From NCBI GenBank assembly GCA_002683825.1, contig NYUD01000061.1, positions 62,001 through 126,000 of the forward strand: a DNA stretch of 64,000 bases, in the 5' to 3' direction. Position numbers and translations under genes: made by a program. Source of the stretch: Planctomycetota bacterium. GTDB lineage: Bacteria; Planctomycetota; UBA1135; GCA-002686595. The notes under the pieces were generated by a model. That model was given only the letters and a program-made list of their open reading frames with translations. It searched no databases and was not told the origin of the DNA. Positions 1-8,366 of this stretch are shown piece by piece (positions within the stretch are counted from its first letter, which is position 1; each line of letters begins with the position of its first letter).

Positions 1-1803
1 CCGAACGGAAGAGTCCTGGAGGAGTATCTCCCAGAACGCTATTCCCGCGAGCTCCTCTCGCACTTCCAGCAGATGCAGAAGCACAAGGTCCGCGATCGGA
101 TCGGTCCGCCCAATATCCTCGTGCAAAACGATGGCAACGGAGGGTTCTCGTGCGTGGAGAACACGCCCCTGGAGATCTATCGCAATACATTCCAGGCCAG
201 CTTCGCGGACTTCGATGTCGACGGCGATCCTGACGTCTACGTCGCCAATGACTTCGCGCCGAACCACATGTTCCGGAACGACGGAGGCACCTTCGTCGAC
301 ATCACCGCCGAGACAAATGCAGAGGACGTCGGCTTCGGCATGGGCATCTCCTGGGGTGACTACGACCGCGACGGCGATCAGGATGCCTACGTGTCAAACA
401 TGTACAGCAAGGCCGGCAACCGCATCCTCAAGAGCATCAAGGGGCTCAATCAGACCTTCCTGAGAATGGCGGCAGGGAACTCGCTCCTCGAGCTGGAGAA
501 CGGCTCGTTCGAACGCGTTTCCTCGCTGGAAGGGCCCGGCATGCACGTCGAAATGGCGGGCTGGTCCTGGGGAAGTCAGTTCGTCGATGTCGACAACGAT
601 GGTTGGCTCGATTTGTACGCGCTTTCCGGCCACTACACCGCGCCCAGGGAAATACGGGCCGGGCATGACTTGTGAAGCGAGTTCTGGCGCACGGTCGTGC
701 GCTCGGACGACAACATCAAGTTCCGCAAGCGCGATGAGGGGGATCTGAGCGACTTCGGAGAATCGAAGCCGACAAACTCCTTCAGCGGCGGCGAGACGGA
801 CCACCTGTTTCTCAGCGATGTCGGAGAGCAGTTCTACGACCTCGACATGCTTTCCGGATTGGCCCACCCGGGCGACGGGCGTACCGCGTGTCAGCTGGAC
901 TATGACAGGGACGGTTGGAACGACTTTGTCGTCGCAAGCGCCAACGCCCCTACCGTACAGCTGTATCGCAACCGAATCGGCGAACGCTTCCACCCGGATG
1001 CGAAGGGATCCCGCATGGTCGCCCTCCGTTTCGTCGGCGGCAACCGGACGACAGCCGCATCCACCGAATGGAGCCCACGCGCGGGCTACGGCGCCCTGGT
1101 GAACCTGAATATCGGCGGCAAGCCCCTGGTGCGAGAGGTTCGCTGCGGCGACGGCCGGGCTGCCGTCCACTCACGCACGATGCTGGTGGGCGTGGGCGAC
1201 AACAAACTCATCCGTGAAATCCACGTGCGCTGGCCCTCGGGCAAGGAGCACTCCTGGAAGAACGTTCCAGCGGGCAGGCTCGTGACCGTGTATGAAAATC
1301 CTGATGAATCGCCGAACAAGAAACCCTTCCACACCCAGCCGTACCTGAAGAACGTGTTGAAGGGCGCCAAGCTGGCACAGGCGGAGAAGAAGCACCTCCC
1401 GTTGACCCTCCCCCACGACGACTCGCCGGCGGCGTTGAACCTGGTGACGGCCATGTCGACACACTGCAAGGGTTGCCAGAGGCTACAGCCCCAGGTCGCC
1501 TTGCTACGTGAAACGTTCGACAGATCCCTCGTCGGCATCTGGGGCGTGGGCACGGACCTGGACGAATCGCCTGAAACACTGGAAGCCTACTCCGGAGCTC
1601 ATCAGCCGGCGTACTTGGTGCTGAGCGACCTGGCAATGGAAGAGCGACGCGCGTTGCGCGAACACGTGCGGGATACCTTCCAGGACGACCTGACACCGGC
1701 AACCGTGATCACGGATGCTTCGGGCGGGATCCTGCGAACCCTCACCGGAATTCCGACGGTGTCGGAGGTCCTGGAACTCCTGGACTCCGTGCAAGGACGC
1801 TGA
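1..1803 (+). CDS. FG-GAP / ASPIC-UnbV protein fused to a thioredoxin-like domain; 5'-truncated, one in-frame TGA (candidate selenoprotein)
   Basis: The frame is open from base 1, so the gene starts outside the window. The first part carries FG-GAP/VCBS calcium-loop repeats such as DFDVDGDPDVYVAND and DYDRDGDQDAYVSN. The middle part (about 1080-1310) is an ASPIC/UnbV domain ending in RWPSGKEHSW. From about 1320 comes a thioredoxin-like domain with a CKGC redox motif. One TGA at 673-675 interrupts the frame between G-H-D-L and S-E-F-W-R. Protein similarity, repeat phase and reading frame continue unchanged after it, and a hairpin follows it directly. Selenocysteine is one reading; a point nonsense mutation, a sequencing error or a broken gene are the others. 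If TGA were a real stop, the downstream piece could start only at GTG 697, which has no good ribosome site. The likely location is exported or envelope-associated, as is usual for this family; the signal peptide would lie off the window. Certain: domains and the stop. Inferred: recoding. Confidence 0.75.
673..702 (+). promoter_or_regulatory. In-frame TGA followed by a SECIS-like hairpin
   Basis: Bases 687-692 (GCGCAC) pair perfectly with 697-702 (GTGCGC) around the four-base loop GGTC at 693-696. The loop begins 17 bases after the TGA at 673-675. A lower helix CGAG/CTCG (678-681 with 702-705) can form instead with a six-base 5' bulge rich in U. Bacterial SECIS elements need a short stem-loop just after UGA with a G in the first loop positions, and the E. 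coli fdhF loop contains GGUC. Size, spacing and loop all fit. Chance pairing in GC-rich coding DNA is a real alternative, and no selA/selB/selC gene is in the window. Confidence 0.45.
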
Positions 1804-1834
1804 GCGAAGGCGCCGAGGCCTCAGCGCGCGGCGA

Positions 1835-2137
1835 TCATGCTCGCTTGGGTTTCTTCGCCCGCTCCTGGCGTTCGCGAGACTGTGCGATGATCATCTCGAA
1901 CAGGCGCTGCACAAAGGATACGTCCAGACCCCGCTGACGAGCGACACGCGCATACAACTCGCTCAGGAATGCCTCGCGCTCGGGATCTTCCACCGACATC
2001 AAGTTCTCGTTCTTCCAAATCGAGAGTTCTTCGACCACCTGGAACCTCTCCGACAGCACATGAACAAGCTCGAGGTCCAGCTCTTCGATGCGTTCGCGCA
2101 GGCGCTCGACTTGCGGAGGGAGGGGTCGTTCGTTCAT
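1835..2137 (-). CDS. Chorismate mutase, AroQ type
   Basis: A 100-residue all-helical protein that should convert chorismate to prephenate in the cytoplasm, on the route to phenylalanine and tyrosine. The N-terminal helix RLRERIEELDLELVHVLSER is the typical AroQ helix 1 (R-x3-I-D-x-L-D/L-x3-L-x-R), followed by a lysine-bearing helix (ELSIWKNENL) and P-x-R-E, as in the mutase half of PheA P-proteins. Its ATG overlaps the stop of the prephenate dehydratase gene (ATGA at 2134-2137), so the two are translationally coupled. The PheA functions are thus split over two small proteins. A lysine/arginine-rich tail ends the protein. The assignment is strong; whether it binds the dehydratase subunit is inference. 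Confidence 0.85.
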   Translation of the reverse strand: MNERPLPPQVERLRERIEELDLELVHVLSERFQVVEELSIWKNENLMSVEDPEREAFLSELYARVARQRGLDVSFVQRLFEMIIAQSRERQERAKKPKRA

Positions 2138-2760
2138 GAGGGTAGTTTCCGAACGATCACGAAGCGGGTTTCGTTCTCGGGATCGTCCTGAATGTCGGCA
2201 GCAAGGATGTGGAGACTGTAGGACTCAGCGGCGCGCTTTGACGCAATGACCGCGACGCCTGCATCGAGACGACCCTCACTGAGGTCGCGAGCGGCGGAAG
2301 CGGTGTCGCTCCAGTTCATCCACTCGCGCCCTGGAAATTCGCGGGAGAGGAATCCGGAACACTGGCTGATGGCCTGGGGATGGGAGACGACCCGCTCGAC
2401 GGCTGCGGGGCGCACCTCGGCAGTGCGGACGAGCAAGGAGTGACGAATGTCGAGGGAGATCTGGGCAATGGGTTGGAAGTTGAAGCGCCCCATCGCTTCG
2501 AAGGCACCGCGAACAAGACCTCCGACCAGGTTGGAAACAGGCAGGACGCCGAGGTCGACGCGCTCGTCGTCGAGGGCAGCCAGCACATCGTCGAAATCGG
2601 CCTTGTTCACAACCTCGCAGGTAAGGCTCTCGCGCTTTGCATAGGCGCGTGCAGCATCTTCGGAAAAGGATCCTGGAGCCCCGAGCGCACTGATATGCAC
2701 GCGCTCCCCGGCGACTCGTAACGGAAACCCGGCTGTAGTCTGACTCTTTTTCTTCTTCAC
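2134..2760 (-). CDS. Prephenate dehydratase catalytic domain, no ACT domain
   Basis: A protein of about 208 residues with the periplasmic-binding-like fold of prephenate dehydratase (prephenate to phenylpyruvate). Visible signatures are ALGAPGSFSEDAARAY near the N-terminus, the VLPVSN segment, the SHPQAISQC motif, and the catalytic T-R-F motif (NETRFVIV) almost at the C-terminus. The protein stops there, so the C-terminal ACT domain that binds phenylalanine in normal PheA is missing. Allosteric control must come from elsewhere or be absent. I chose the GTG at 2758-2760, preceded by GGAAAA and 13 bases after the DAHP synthase stop; an upstream start would run back into that gene. Operon order is DAHP synthase, dehydratase, mutase. 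Confidence 0.85.
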   Translation of the reverse strand: MKKKKSQTTAGFPLRVAGERVHISALGAPGSFSEDAARAYAKRESLTCEVVNKADFDDVLAALDDERVDLGVLPVSNLVGGLVRGAFEAMGRFNFQPIAQISLDIRHSLLVRTAEVRPAAVERVVSHPQAISQCSGFLSREFPGREWMNWSDTASAARDLSEGRLDAGVAVIASKRAAESYSLHILAADIQDDPENETRFVIVRKLPS

Positions 2761-2773
2761 TAATTTTCCAGGC

Positions 2774-3853
2774 TCAGGAGATCTTCCTACGGAAAACTTT
2801 AGAACCGAGTTCTTCGACACGACGGGCAATGCTGTATAGCACGCCCATCGTACGCTCCCAACCCAGACATGGGTCAGTGATCGACAATCCGCTTCGATCG
2901 ACCGTATCCGCATCGACCTCGGTCAAACTCTGACTACCCGGCTTGAGGAAGCTCTCGAGCAGGAATCCACGCACGAACGGCTGCAGCTCGGGATGTTCAC
3001 GCAGGTTTCCAAACACCTCGCGCACGACGTCGATTTGCACCTCCGGCGACTTCTTGCCGTTGACCCGGGAGTTGTCGTGGCTGGCGTCGATCAGGATGGC
3101 GGGGTTCTCGACGCCGAGCTCCCACATGTGACCCCGAGCTCGGTAGAGGTGTCTCAGGTGATAGTTGGGACCGTGTCCCCCCCCCCGCAGGACCAGATGC
3201 GCGTAGGGATTGCCGCTCGTCTCCACCTGAAATCCGTCGAAAACGGCGATATGCGAGCTCTGAGCGGCGCAGACGCTGTTGACGCCGATCGGAATACAAC
3301 CGCTGGTGGGATTCTTGAGGCCGACGGGAGCTCCTATGGCGGAGGCCCAGATGCGGTGTTCCTGATCTTCGCTGCTGCGCGCCCCGATGGCCACCCATGA
3401 CAGAAGCTCGAGGAACCCCTTGGCGTTGTGCGTGAAGAGCGCCTCGTCGGCGATGGCGAGGCCCATCTCGATGGCTTCGACCATCATGCTTCGCGAATAG
3501 CGCATCCCTTCTCTGATGTCCGGAGCCGAGAAAGGATCGGGTTGGTTGACCGGCCCGGTCCACCCCTTCGCGGTGCGCGGCTTTTGGATGTAGGTGCGCA
3601 GCACGATCTTGAGCGCATCGGACACTTCGCCTTGAATGCCGCGCAGCCTTCGCGCGTACTCCAGAAACGCCGTGTCGGGCCAGGCGGAACACGGACCGAC
3701 GATCACGAGCATGCGTGGATCGCGCCCCGCGAGAATGTCCCGCACTTCCCGACGGTCGCGCAAGATTCGCGCGTAGCCCTCTTGTGACAGTGGGATGTCT
3801 CGAATCAGCTCTTCGGCTGTGGGCAAGCTCTTGATGTTGCGGAGAAAGTTCAT
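2774..3853 (-). CDS. 3-deoxy-7-phosphoheptulonate synthase (DAHP synthase, class I)
   Basis: First enzyme of the shikimate pathway: phosphoenolpyruvate plus erythrose 4-phosphate gives DAHP. About 359 residues, the usual length of AroF/G/H. Family blocks are VIVGPCSAWPDTAFLEYARR, the RTYIQKPRTAKGWTG segment, WVAIGARSSEDQEHR, LRGGGHGPNY, the metal and substrate segment ILIDASHDNSR, GFLLESFLKPGSQSL, and the closing SITDPCLGWE. The start is ATG 3853, giving MNFLRNIKSLPT, which aligns with family N-termini; a longer form from 3937 is possible but adds an atypical leader. It heads the operon with prephenate dehydratase and chorismate mutase, so it is probably the isozyme devoted to phenylalanine. 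Which feedback inhibitor it senses cannot be read from the sequence. Confidence 0.92.
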   Translation of the reverse strand: MNFLRNIKSLPTAEELIRDIPLSQEGYARILRDRREVRDILAGRDPRMLVIVGPCSAWPDTAFLEYARRLRGIQGEVSDALKIVLRTYIQKPRTAKGWTGPVNQPDPFSAPDIREGMRYSRSMMVEAIEMGLAIADEALFTHNAKGFLELLSWVAIGARSSEDQEHRIWASAIGAPVGLKNPTSGCIPIGVNSVCAAQSSHIAVFDGFQVETSGNPYAHLVLRGGGHGPNYHLRHLYRARGHMWELGVENPAILIDASHDNSRVNGKKSPEVQIDVVREVFGNLREHPELQPFVRGFLLESFLKPGSQSLTEVDADTVDRSGLSITDPCLGWERTMGVLYSIARRVEELGSKVFRRKIS

Positions 3854-3943
3854 GGTGTTCGATCGAGAATTTTCGGAAAGGATTCCCTCAACAGAAACGT
3901 ATCCCCGTTTTGGCAGAGAGGCTTGGAGAGCCCCCAATTCGAG

Positions 3944-4552
3944 CTAGCGCGGGGGGGAAATATCTTCCCGCCCGGGAAGCCAGTCGGCGAAGCGCTCGTT
4001 CCAGTCCTCGGCCAGCACACTCATGTGATGCTCCCGCCGCCGCTCGCCGTCTTTCCATTCGGTCGAGCGGCTGCGAACGTGGACGAACCCGTTACGCTCG
4101 AGAACCTTCATCGAAGCCCGGTTGCCGTCGAATACCCAGGCGAAGAGAGCCTGCGTGTCCAGGTACCGAAAGGCCCAATGGGCCGCCAGGGTGAGCGCCT
4201 CGGTCGCCAGTCCGTGGCCCTGAAAGGGCGCTCCGACCCAGTAGCCCACGTCCCCCACACCGGGGTGTCCCACGAAACGCAAGGAGATCGAACCCGCCAG
4301 GGCCCCCGAAGCGTTGTCCACGATCCCGAGCCGGTAGTCGTCCCCGTCCTCGGTGCGAAAACACCACTCTGCGTAGTACTCCTCCAGCTCGAGGGCGGAG
4401 GCGGGCCCTTCCCAGGTCAGCCACGAGAGGATGCGCTCCTTTTCGTGAAGCAGGACGAAGGCGGCCCCGGCGTCGTCGCGGTGATGCCCCCGGACGGTCG
4501 CTTTCTCGCCCCGAAGCGAGATGGAGGGGGGATCGGGCGGTGCACTCTCCAT
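3944..4552 (-). CDS. GNAT-family N-acetyltransferase (RimJ/RimL-like)
   Basis: A 202-residue acetyltransferase of the Acetyltransf_3 subgroup. It shows a GSISLRFVGHPGVGDVGYWV strand pair and the acetyl-CoA loop PFQGHGLATEAL, a form of R/Q-x2-G-x-G/A. Next comes AWVFDGNRASMKVLERNGF, the N-x-A-S-x-x-V-x-E-x-x-G-F signature typical of RimJ/RimL and ribosomal-protein or antibiotic acetyltransferases. The acceptor substrate cannot be predicted. It lies 90 bases upstream of the DAHP synthase start on the same strand and divergently from the dehydrogenase gene at 4601, so it may have its own promoter in the short 4553-4600 gap. Confidence 0.85.
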   Translation of the reverse strand: MESAPPDPPSISLRGEKATVRGHHRDDAGAAFVLLHEKERILSWLTWEGPASALELEEYYAEWCFRTEDGDDYRLGIVDNASGALAGSISLRFVGHPGVGDVGYWVGAPFQGHGLATEALTLAAHWAFRYLDTQALFAWVFDGNRASMKVLERNGFVHVRSRSTEWKDGERRREHHMSVLAEDWNERFADWLPGREDISPPR

Positions 4553-4600
4553 GGCCGATCGATATCCTAGTTCCCCCTAATTTTCCGGAAAAGCGACCTG

Positions 4601-5617
4601 ATGAAGCATTATTCCATCGTCGAGATCCTGGGCGACGGCATCTCTGTCGAACTCTCGCAAAGCGTGCAGGGCCTCGCCAAGACGCTCCCCTTCGAGGTGG
4701 ACTTCAGGCAGGTCGACCTGTCGCTCGACCAGCGCAGAAGGGCCAGGGAAGCCGCCTACGCCGATGCCAAGGCCGCCCTGAGCGAGCTGTGTGTCGCGAT
4801 CAAGTACCCCACCGTCACGGAGGAGGAGAGCCCGAACAAGGTGCTGCGCGAGTTTTGCGACTTCTCGGTCATTCACCGTCCGGTGAGATCCTTTCCCGGA
4901 GTCGAGAACAACTTCAAGAGAAACCTCGATATCGACGTCGTTCGCATCGCCACGGGGGGCACCTACAGCGATCGCGGCATGCGGATCGGCACCGAATCCG
5001 CGGTGTCGCTGCGGATCATCGAGCGCCAACCCTCGCGCTACGCAGCACGGTTTGCATTCCGGCTCGCCAGCTCGAAGGGCAGGTCCGTCGTTTCGACGAG
5101 CAAGTGGACCATCCAGCAGGCGGCCGACGGCCTCTTCCAGGATCAGTGCGATGAGATTGCCCACCACTATCCCGGTATCCCCTATCGGGGCGAACTCTTC
5201 GATGCCCTGCTGGCCGGAATCGTCCTGCGTCCCGACCGCTACGACATCATCGTCTGCCCGAACGAATACGGGGACTTTCTCTCCGACATGGCCTGCGGGC
5301 TGATCGGATCGATCGGCCTCGGGGACAGCGCCTCCTACTCCTTCGAAAAAGGAGGCCGGGTGCGGCTCGCCATGTTCGATCCCGCAGGTGGGACAGCGCC
5401 GGACATCGCCGGCCAGGACCTCTGCAACCCCAGCGCGGCCCTGCTCGCCTTCGGATCCCTCCTGAACCACATAGGGGAGCCCGAGGCGGGCGAGGCGCTA
5501 CGCAGCTCGGTGCGGGAGGCGATCGGCGAGGGCGAGAAAACCACGGACATCGGCGGCCCCCTCGGCACCCGTGACTTCACCGATGCCGTCATCCGCCGCG
5601 TAGAGGCCAAACTCTAG
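4601..5617 (+). CDS. Isocitrate / 3-isopropylmalate dehydrogenase-family enzyme
   Basis: A 338-residue beta-decarboxylating dehydrogenase, similar in length to LeuB. The NAD(P)-fold start is EILGDGIS. The catalytic tyrosine lies in the ATGGTYSD segment, the catalytic lysine in STSKWTI, and the metal aspartates in ELFDALLAG and the NEYGDFLSDMACGLIGSIG block. The adenosine-binding part DPAGGTAPDIAGQDLCNPSA is clear. The region that sets substrate specificity, around RPVRSFPGVENNFKR, does not match plain LeuB, Icd or tartrate dehydrogenase, so the substrate is open. No leucine genes are nearby. The start is ATG 4601; upstream AT-rich bases offer only weak ribosome-site sequence. Confidence 0.85.
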   Translation: MKHYSIVEILGDGISVELSQSVQGLAKTLPFEVDFRQVDLSLDQRRRAREAAYADAKAALSELCVAIKYPTVTEEESPNKVLREFCDFSVIHRPVRSFPGVENNFKRNLDIDVVRIATGGTYSDRGMRIGTESAVSLRIIERQPSRYAARFAFRLASSKGRSVVSTSKWTIQQAADGLFQDQCDEIAHHYPGIPYRGELFDALLAGIVLRPDRYDIIVCPNEYGDFLSDMACGLIGSIGLGDSASYSFEKGGRVRLAMFDPAGGTAPDIAGQDLCNPSAALLAFGSLLNHIGEPEAGEALRSSVREAIGEGEKTTDIGGPLGTRDFTDAVIRRVEAKL

Positions 5618-5632
5618 GCAGCGTCCGGGAAT

Positions 5633-5893
5633 TCAGTCCGCCTCCGCGGCGTCCTTGTCAGGCCATGCCGATTTCAGAATCGAACGAGCGAGCTCCAACG
5701 CCGAGCGCGGCACGTAGAGATCGGTGCCGCGGACCATGCCGTGCACGGCCTCTCCCAATTCTGCCACATCGAAGTCCGGCCCCTTCGTGAGGAAGGGAAT
5801 CCCGGCGTTCGCCAGGAGGTTCTTCGCCAGGTCCGACTCGACCGAATCGACTCCCTCGAGCAGCAGGACAACTTCTTGTTCCGTTTCCCTCAT
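5633..5893 (-). CDS. DUF2007-like small protein
   Basis: A soluble protein of about 86 residues. The pattern VVLLLEGVDSVESDLAKNLLANAGIPFL followed by an acidic or polar stretch and DLYVPRSALELARSIL is that of DUF2007 (putative signal-transducing protein). That fold is related to PII-like ferredoxin folds, and its role is unknown. I chose ATG 5893 because GGAAGAG sits about six bases before it; an upstream start at 5923 would add ten basic residues. It converges with the dehydrogenase gene, leaving only 15 bases between stops. Confidence 0.7.
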   Translation of the reverse strand: MRETEQEVVLLLEGVDSVESDLAKNLLANAGIPFLTKGPDFDVAELGEAVHGMVRGTDLYVPRSALELARSILKSAWPDKDAAEAD

Positions 5894-5933
5894 TCTCTTC
5901 CCCCGCTTTCGACTCCATAGCATAGGGCCCTAG

Positions 5934-7199
5934 GTGGAATCGGACCATTCCCAACCCCCGCCGCCCCCCCTCGGAATCCCCTGGAAAGTCTGCCGAGCTA
6001 CAAGCCTGCTTTTCCTTGGGCGCCAATGGGGAGCCGTATGCACGGCCCTCATTCTCGCGGTTTTGGCACACGAACTGCCGATCAGTGGGTTCGGTCGATT
6101 TACGTTCTATCTGGCTGTCTTCGCTTTTTTCGACGGATTCGTCGATTTCGGCACGGGGACGGTCACGCTGCAACGCGGAACGAGCAACGAGGAGCATTTC
6201 CTGGCCGCCCTCGGAGCGGCTCGCCGGGTACGGGCCGTCACGGCGAGCTGCGCGGGTCTCTTCCTGGGGACCTGCGTCTTGCACTGGGCGGAGGGAGGGG
6301 CAGCCTGGATCGCGCTGGCGGGCTTCTACCCGCTGACCCGGGTCTTCGAAGCCAGCGCCCTCTGCTTCCAGCGCAGCATCGCCCACGGTGTGCCCGTCCT
6401 GGTCCGCAGCCTGTCGGCCACCCTGCGCCTCGTTTCCATCTGCGGATTGGCCCTCGGCGGGGTGCATTCGGTTCCGCTCCTGCTCCTGGTTCACGCGAGT
6501 TGGATCGCAGCCGCCAACCTGGTGCTGCACCGGCTGGCCCGCAGACACCTTCCCCGAATCGGCGACTCCACAATCCCCCTCGACACGCCAAGGCTGGCGA
6601 CTTTGACGCTCCTGCGCACGGCCTTCCCCCTGGCCTTGGCGGGAATGTTCCAACAGGCGTACTTCTACGTCGACAACCTGTTCGTACGTTCGCTCCTGGG
6701 CCTCGAAGAGCTCGGGCTTTACAACGCGGCGGCACGGATCTTCTCGTGGCTCGTTCTGGTGGCCGCCTACGCAACCTCCGCCGCCTTGCCCTGGTTGGTG
6801 CGCCGGCACGAGGCCGGCGGACTCCGCGCCGCCACCGCCCGCCTGGGCCTTTGCCTGTCCGGTATCGGGGTTCTCGCTGTAGCCCCTCTCTGGCTCCATG
6901 ACGAGACGATCCTGGTCTCGGTCTTCGGAAACGCTTACGCGGGCTCCGCCACGAGCCTGCGCTGGCTCCTCGGAGCAGCGATCTGTGTCTTCGCCGGCTC
7001 GGGCTTCCTGACAGCGATCATCGCCGCTGGGAAAAACTGGACCGCGGCGATGATCGCCCTCGCCGCCTTGATCGTCAACGTCATCGGAAACCTCTTGTGG
7101 ATCCCGCACATGGGGATCGAGGGCGCTGCCGCCGCCACTTTCGCGAGCGAGTGCACGGTCTGCATAACTTCCATCCTCATCCTGCAAAGACACGTATAA
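5934..7199 (+). CDS. Polysaccharide flippase, Wzx/MATE-like (MVF superfamily)
   Basis: A 421-residue integral membrane protein with about twelve predicted hydrophobic segments, starting at TALILAVLAHELP and ending with CITSILILQRHV. The central segment FPLALAGMFQQAYFYVDNLF and the following glycine/alanine-rich helices resemble polysaccharide_synt/Wzx proteins, which flip lipid-linked oligosaccharides across the inner membrane. The GTG at 5934 is the earliest plausible start. Two GT4 genes follow on the same strand and a third lies beyond the ArsC gene, so the transported substrate is probably a surface glycan intermediate. No polymerase (Wzy) or chain-length regulator is recognisable here. 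Confidence 0.8.
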   Translation: MESDHSQPPPPPLGIPWKVCRATSLLFLGRQWGAVCTALILAVLAHELPISGFGRFTFYLAVFAFFDGFVDFGTGTVTLQRGTSNEEHFLAALGAARRVRAVTASCAGLFLGTCVLHWAEGGAAWIALAGFYPLTRVFEASALCFQRSIAHGVPVLVRSLSATLRLVSICGLALGGVHSVPLLLLVHASWIAAANLVLHRLARRHLPRIGDSTIPLDTPRLATLTLLRTAFPLALAGMFQQAYFYVDNLFVRSLLGLEELGLYNAAARIFSWLVLVAAYATSAALPWLVRRHEAGGLRAATARLGLCLSGIGVLAVAPLWLHDETILVSVFGNAYAGSATSLRWLLGAAICVFAGSGFLTAIIAAGKNWTAAMIALAALIVNVIGNLLWIPHMGIEGAAAATFASECTVCITSILILQRHV

Positions 7200-7211
7200 G
7201 CTCCCCATCCC

Positions 7212-8366
7212 ATGCGCGTTGGAATCGACTATCGCCCGGCCCTGGTGAACCGAGAAGGAATCGGCCGTTATACGCGCGAACTCGTGCGCGGAATGGTCGA
7301 ACATGGCTTCGATGCCAATCTGGGGTTGTTCGGGTACACGCTGCGCTCCAAACGATTCAGCCTCGCGGAACTGGGCTTGCGGGGGACGAAGGCGGAACTG
7401 TGTCGTTTGCCGTTTCCATCGCGCCTAGTTCCGGGGTTACTGAAGCTCGTTTCGAAGGGTGTGGACGATCTCGTCGGCGGTAGCGAAATCTATCATCACA
7501 CCTCGTACAACCGACTCGAGGTGCGCAAGGCGGTCGAGGTCTGTACGCTGCACGACTGCATCTATCTCAAGGAGAATGCCGACTACCTGGATGCGGGAGC
7601 CGCCGAACGCATGGGCCGCGCAGCACGCGAACTTGCTCAGCGCGCGCAACGCATCCTCGTCCCCAGTGAATTCGTGGGTGCCGAGGTGGTCTTGCACTTC
7701 GGTGTGTGGCCCACCAAGGTAACGGTGACCCATCTGGGCTGCGACCACATGGCCCGCCAGATTCCGCCCGAGGGTTTCCCGAAAGCCAAGTCGCCCTACC
7801 TTCTCACCGTGTCGCGGGTCGACAACAGAAAGAACCACCTGCGCATGCTGCAAGCCTTCGAAGGACTCGTACGAGAAGGCTTTCCACATCGCTGGGTCAT
7901 CGCGGGCCCCCCGGGCTACGGAGCCGAAAACTTCCGGAGGGCGCTGGCTGATTCCCCCGCGAGGGAACGGGTCGAGTGGCGACAAGACGTATCGGAGGCG
8001 GAACTTCCCCGCCTCTATGGTCAGGCGGATCTATTCCTTTTCGCAAGCCTGAACGAAGGCTTCGGATTGCCTCCCCTGGAAGCGATGGCTGCGGGCACGC
8101 CGGTCTTGACCTCGTGCGTCACCTCGATGCCCGAAGTCTGCGGCGATGCGGCGTGGTATTGCGAACCTACGGAAGTCGAACGCATCTTCGAGGGAGCCCG
8201 AAGGATTCTGTCCGAGGGAGAGCTGGCCGAGGATCTCATTCTGCGCGGCCGGCAGAACGCGCGCCGTTTCACCTGGCGCGAGACGGCAAAACACACCCTG
8301 ATCGCCTATCGCCGCGCGATGGAGCCCGAAGATGAGAACGCCCCGAAGTTACGCCGTTCGCTCTGA
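7212..8366 (+). CDS. GT4-family glycosyltransferase
   Basis: A 384-residue GT-B enzyme. The N-terminal domain starts VGIDYRPALVNREGIGRYTRE, as in mannosyl/glycosyltransferases of exopolysaccharide clusters. The C-terminal Glycos_transf_1 domain shows VSRVDNRKNHLRML, ADLFLFASLNEGFGLPPLEA with the paired glutamates (E-x7-E) that bind the nucleotide sugar, and GTPVLTSCVTSMPEV. It starts 12 bases after the flippase stop and is probably co-transcribed with it. Its 3' end overlaps the convergent ArsC gene by 18 bases. Sugar donor and acceptor cannot be deduced. Confidence 0.88.
   Translation: MRVGIDYRPALVNREGIGRYTRELVRGMVEHGFDANLGLFGYTLRSKRFSLAELGLRGTKAELCRLPFPSRLVPGLLKLVSKGVDDLVGGSEIYHHTSYNRLEVRKAVEVCTLHDCIYLKENADYLDAGAAERMGRAARELAQRAQRILVPSEFVGAEVVLHFGVWPTKVTVTHLGCDHMARQIPPEGFPKAKSPYLLTVSRVDNRKNHLRMLQAFEGLVREGFPHRWVIAGPPGYGAENFRRALADSPARERVEWRQDVSEAELPRLYGQADLFLFASLNEGFGLPPLEAMAAGTPVLTSCVTSMPEVCGDAAWYCEPTEVERIFEGARRILSEGELAEDLILRGRQNARRFTWRETAKHTLIAYRRAMEPEDENAPKLRRSL

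Noticed and set aside
697-1803. Independent gene starting at GTG 697
   Set aside because: It would begin in mid-domain, has no ribosome site, and its GTG lies in the stem of the hairpin; better read as the continuation of the upstream frame.
5658-7304. Minus-strand frame of about 550 codons opposite the flippase
   Set aside because: Shadow of the flippase gene; Gly/Glu/Arg-rich, no domain.
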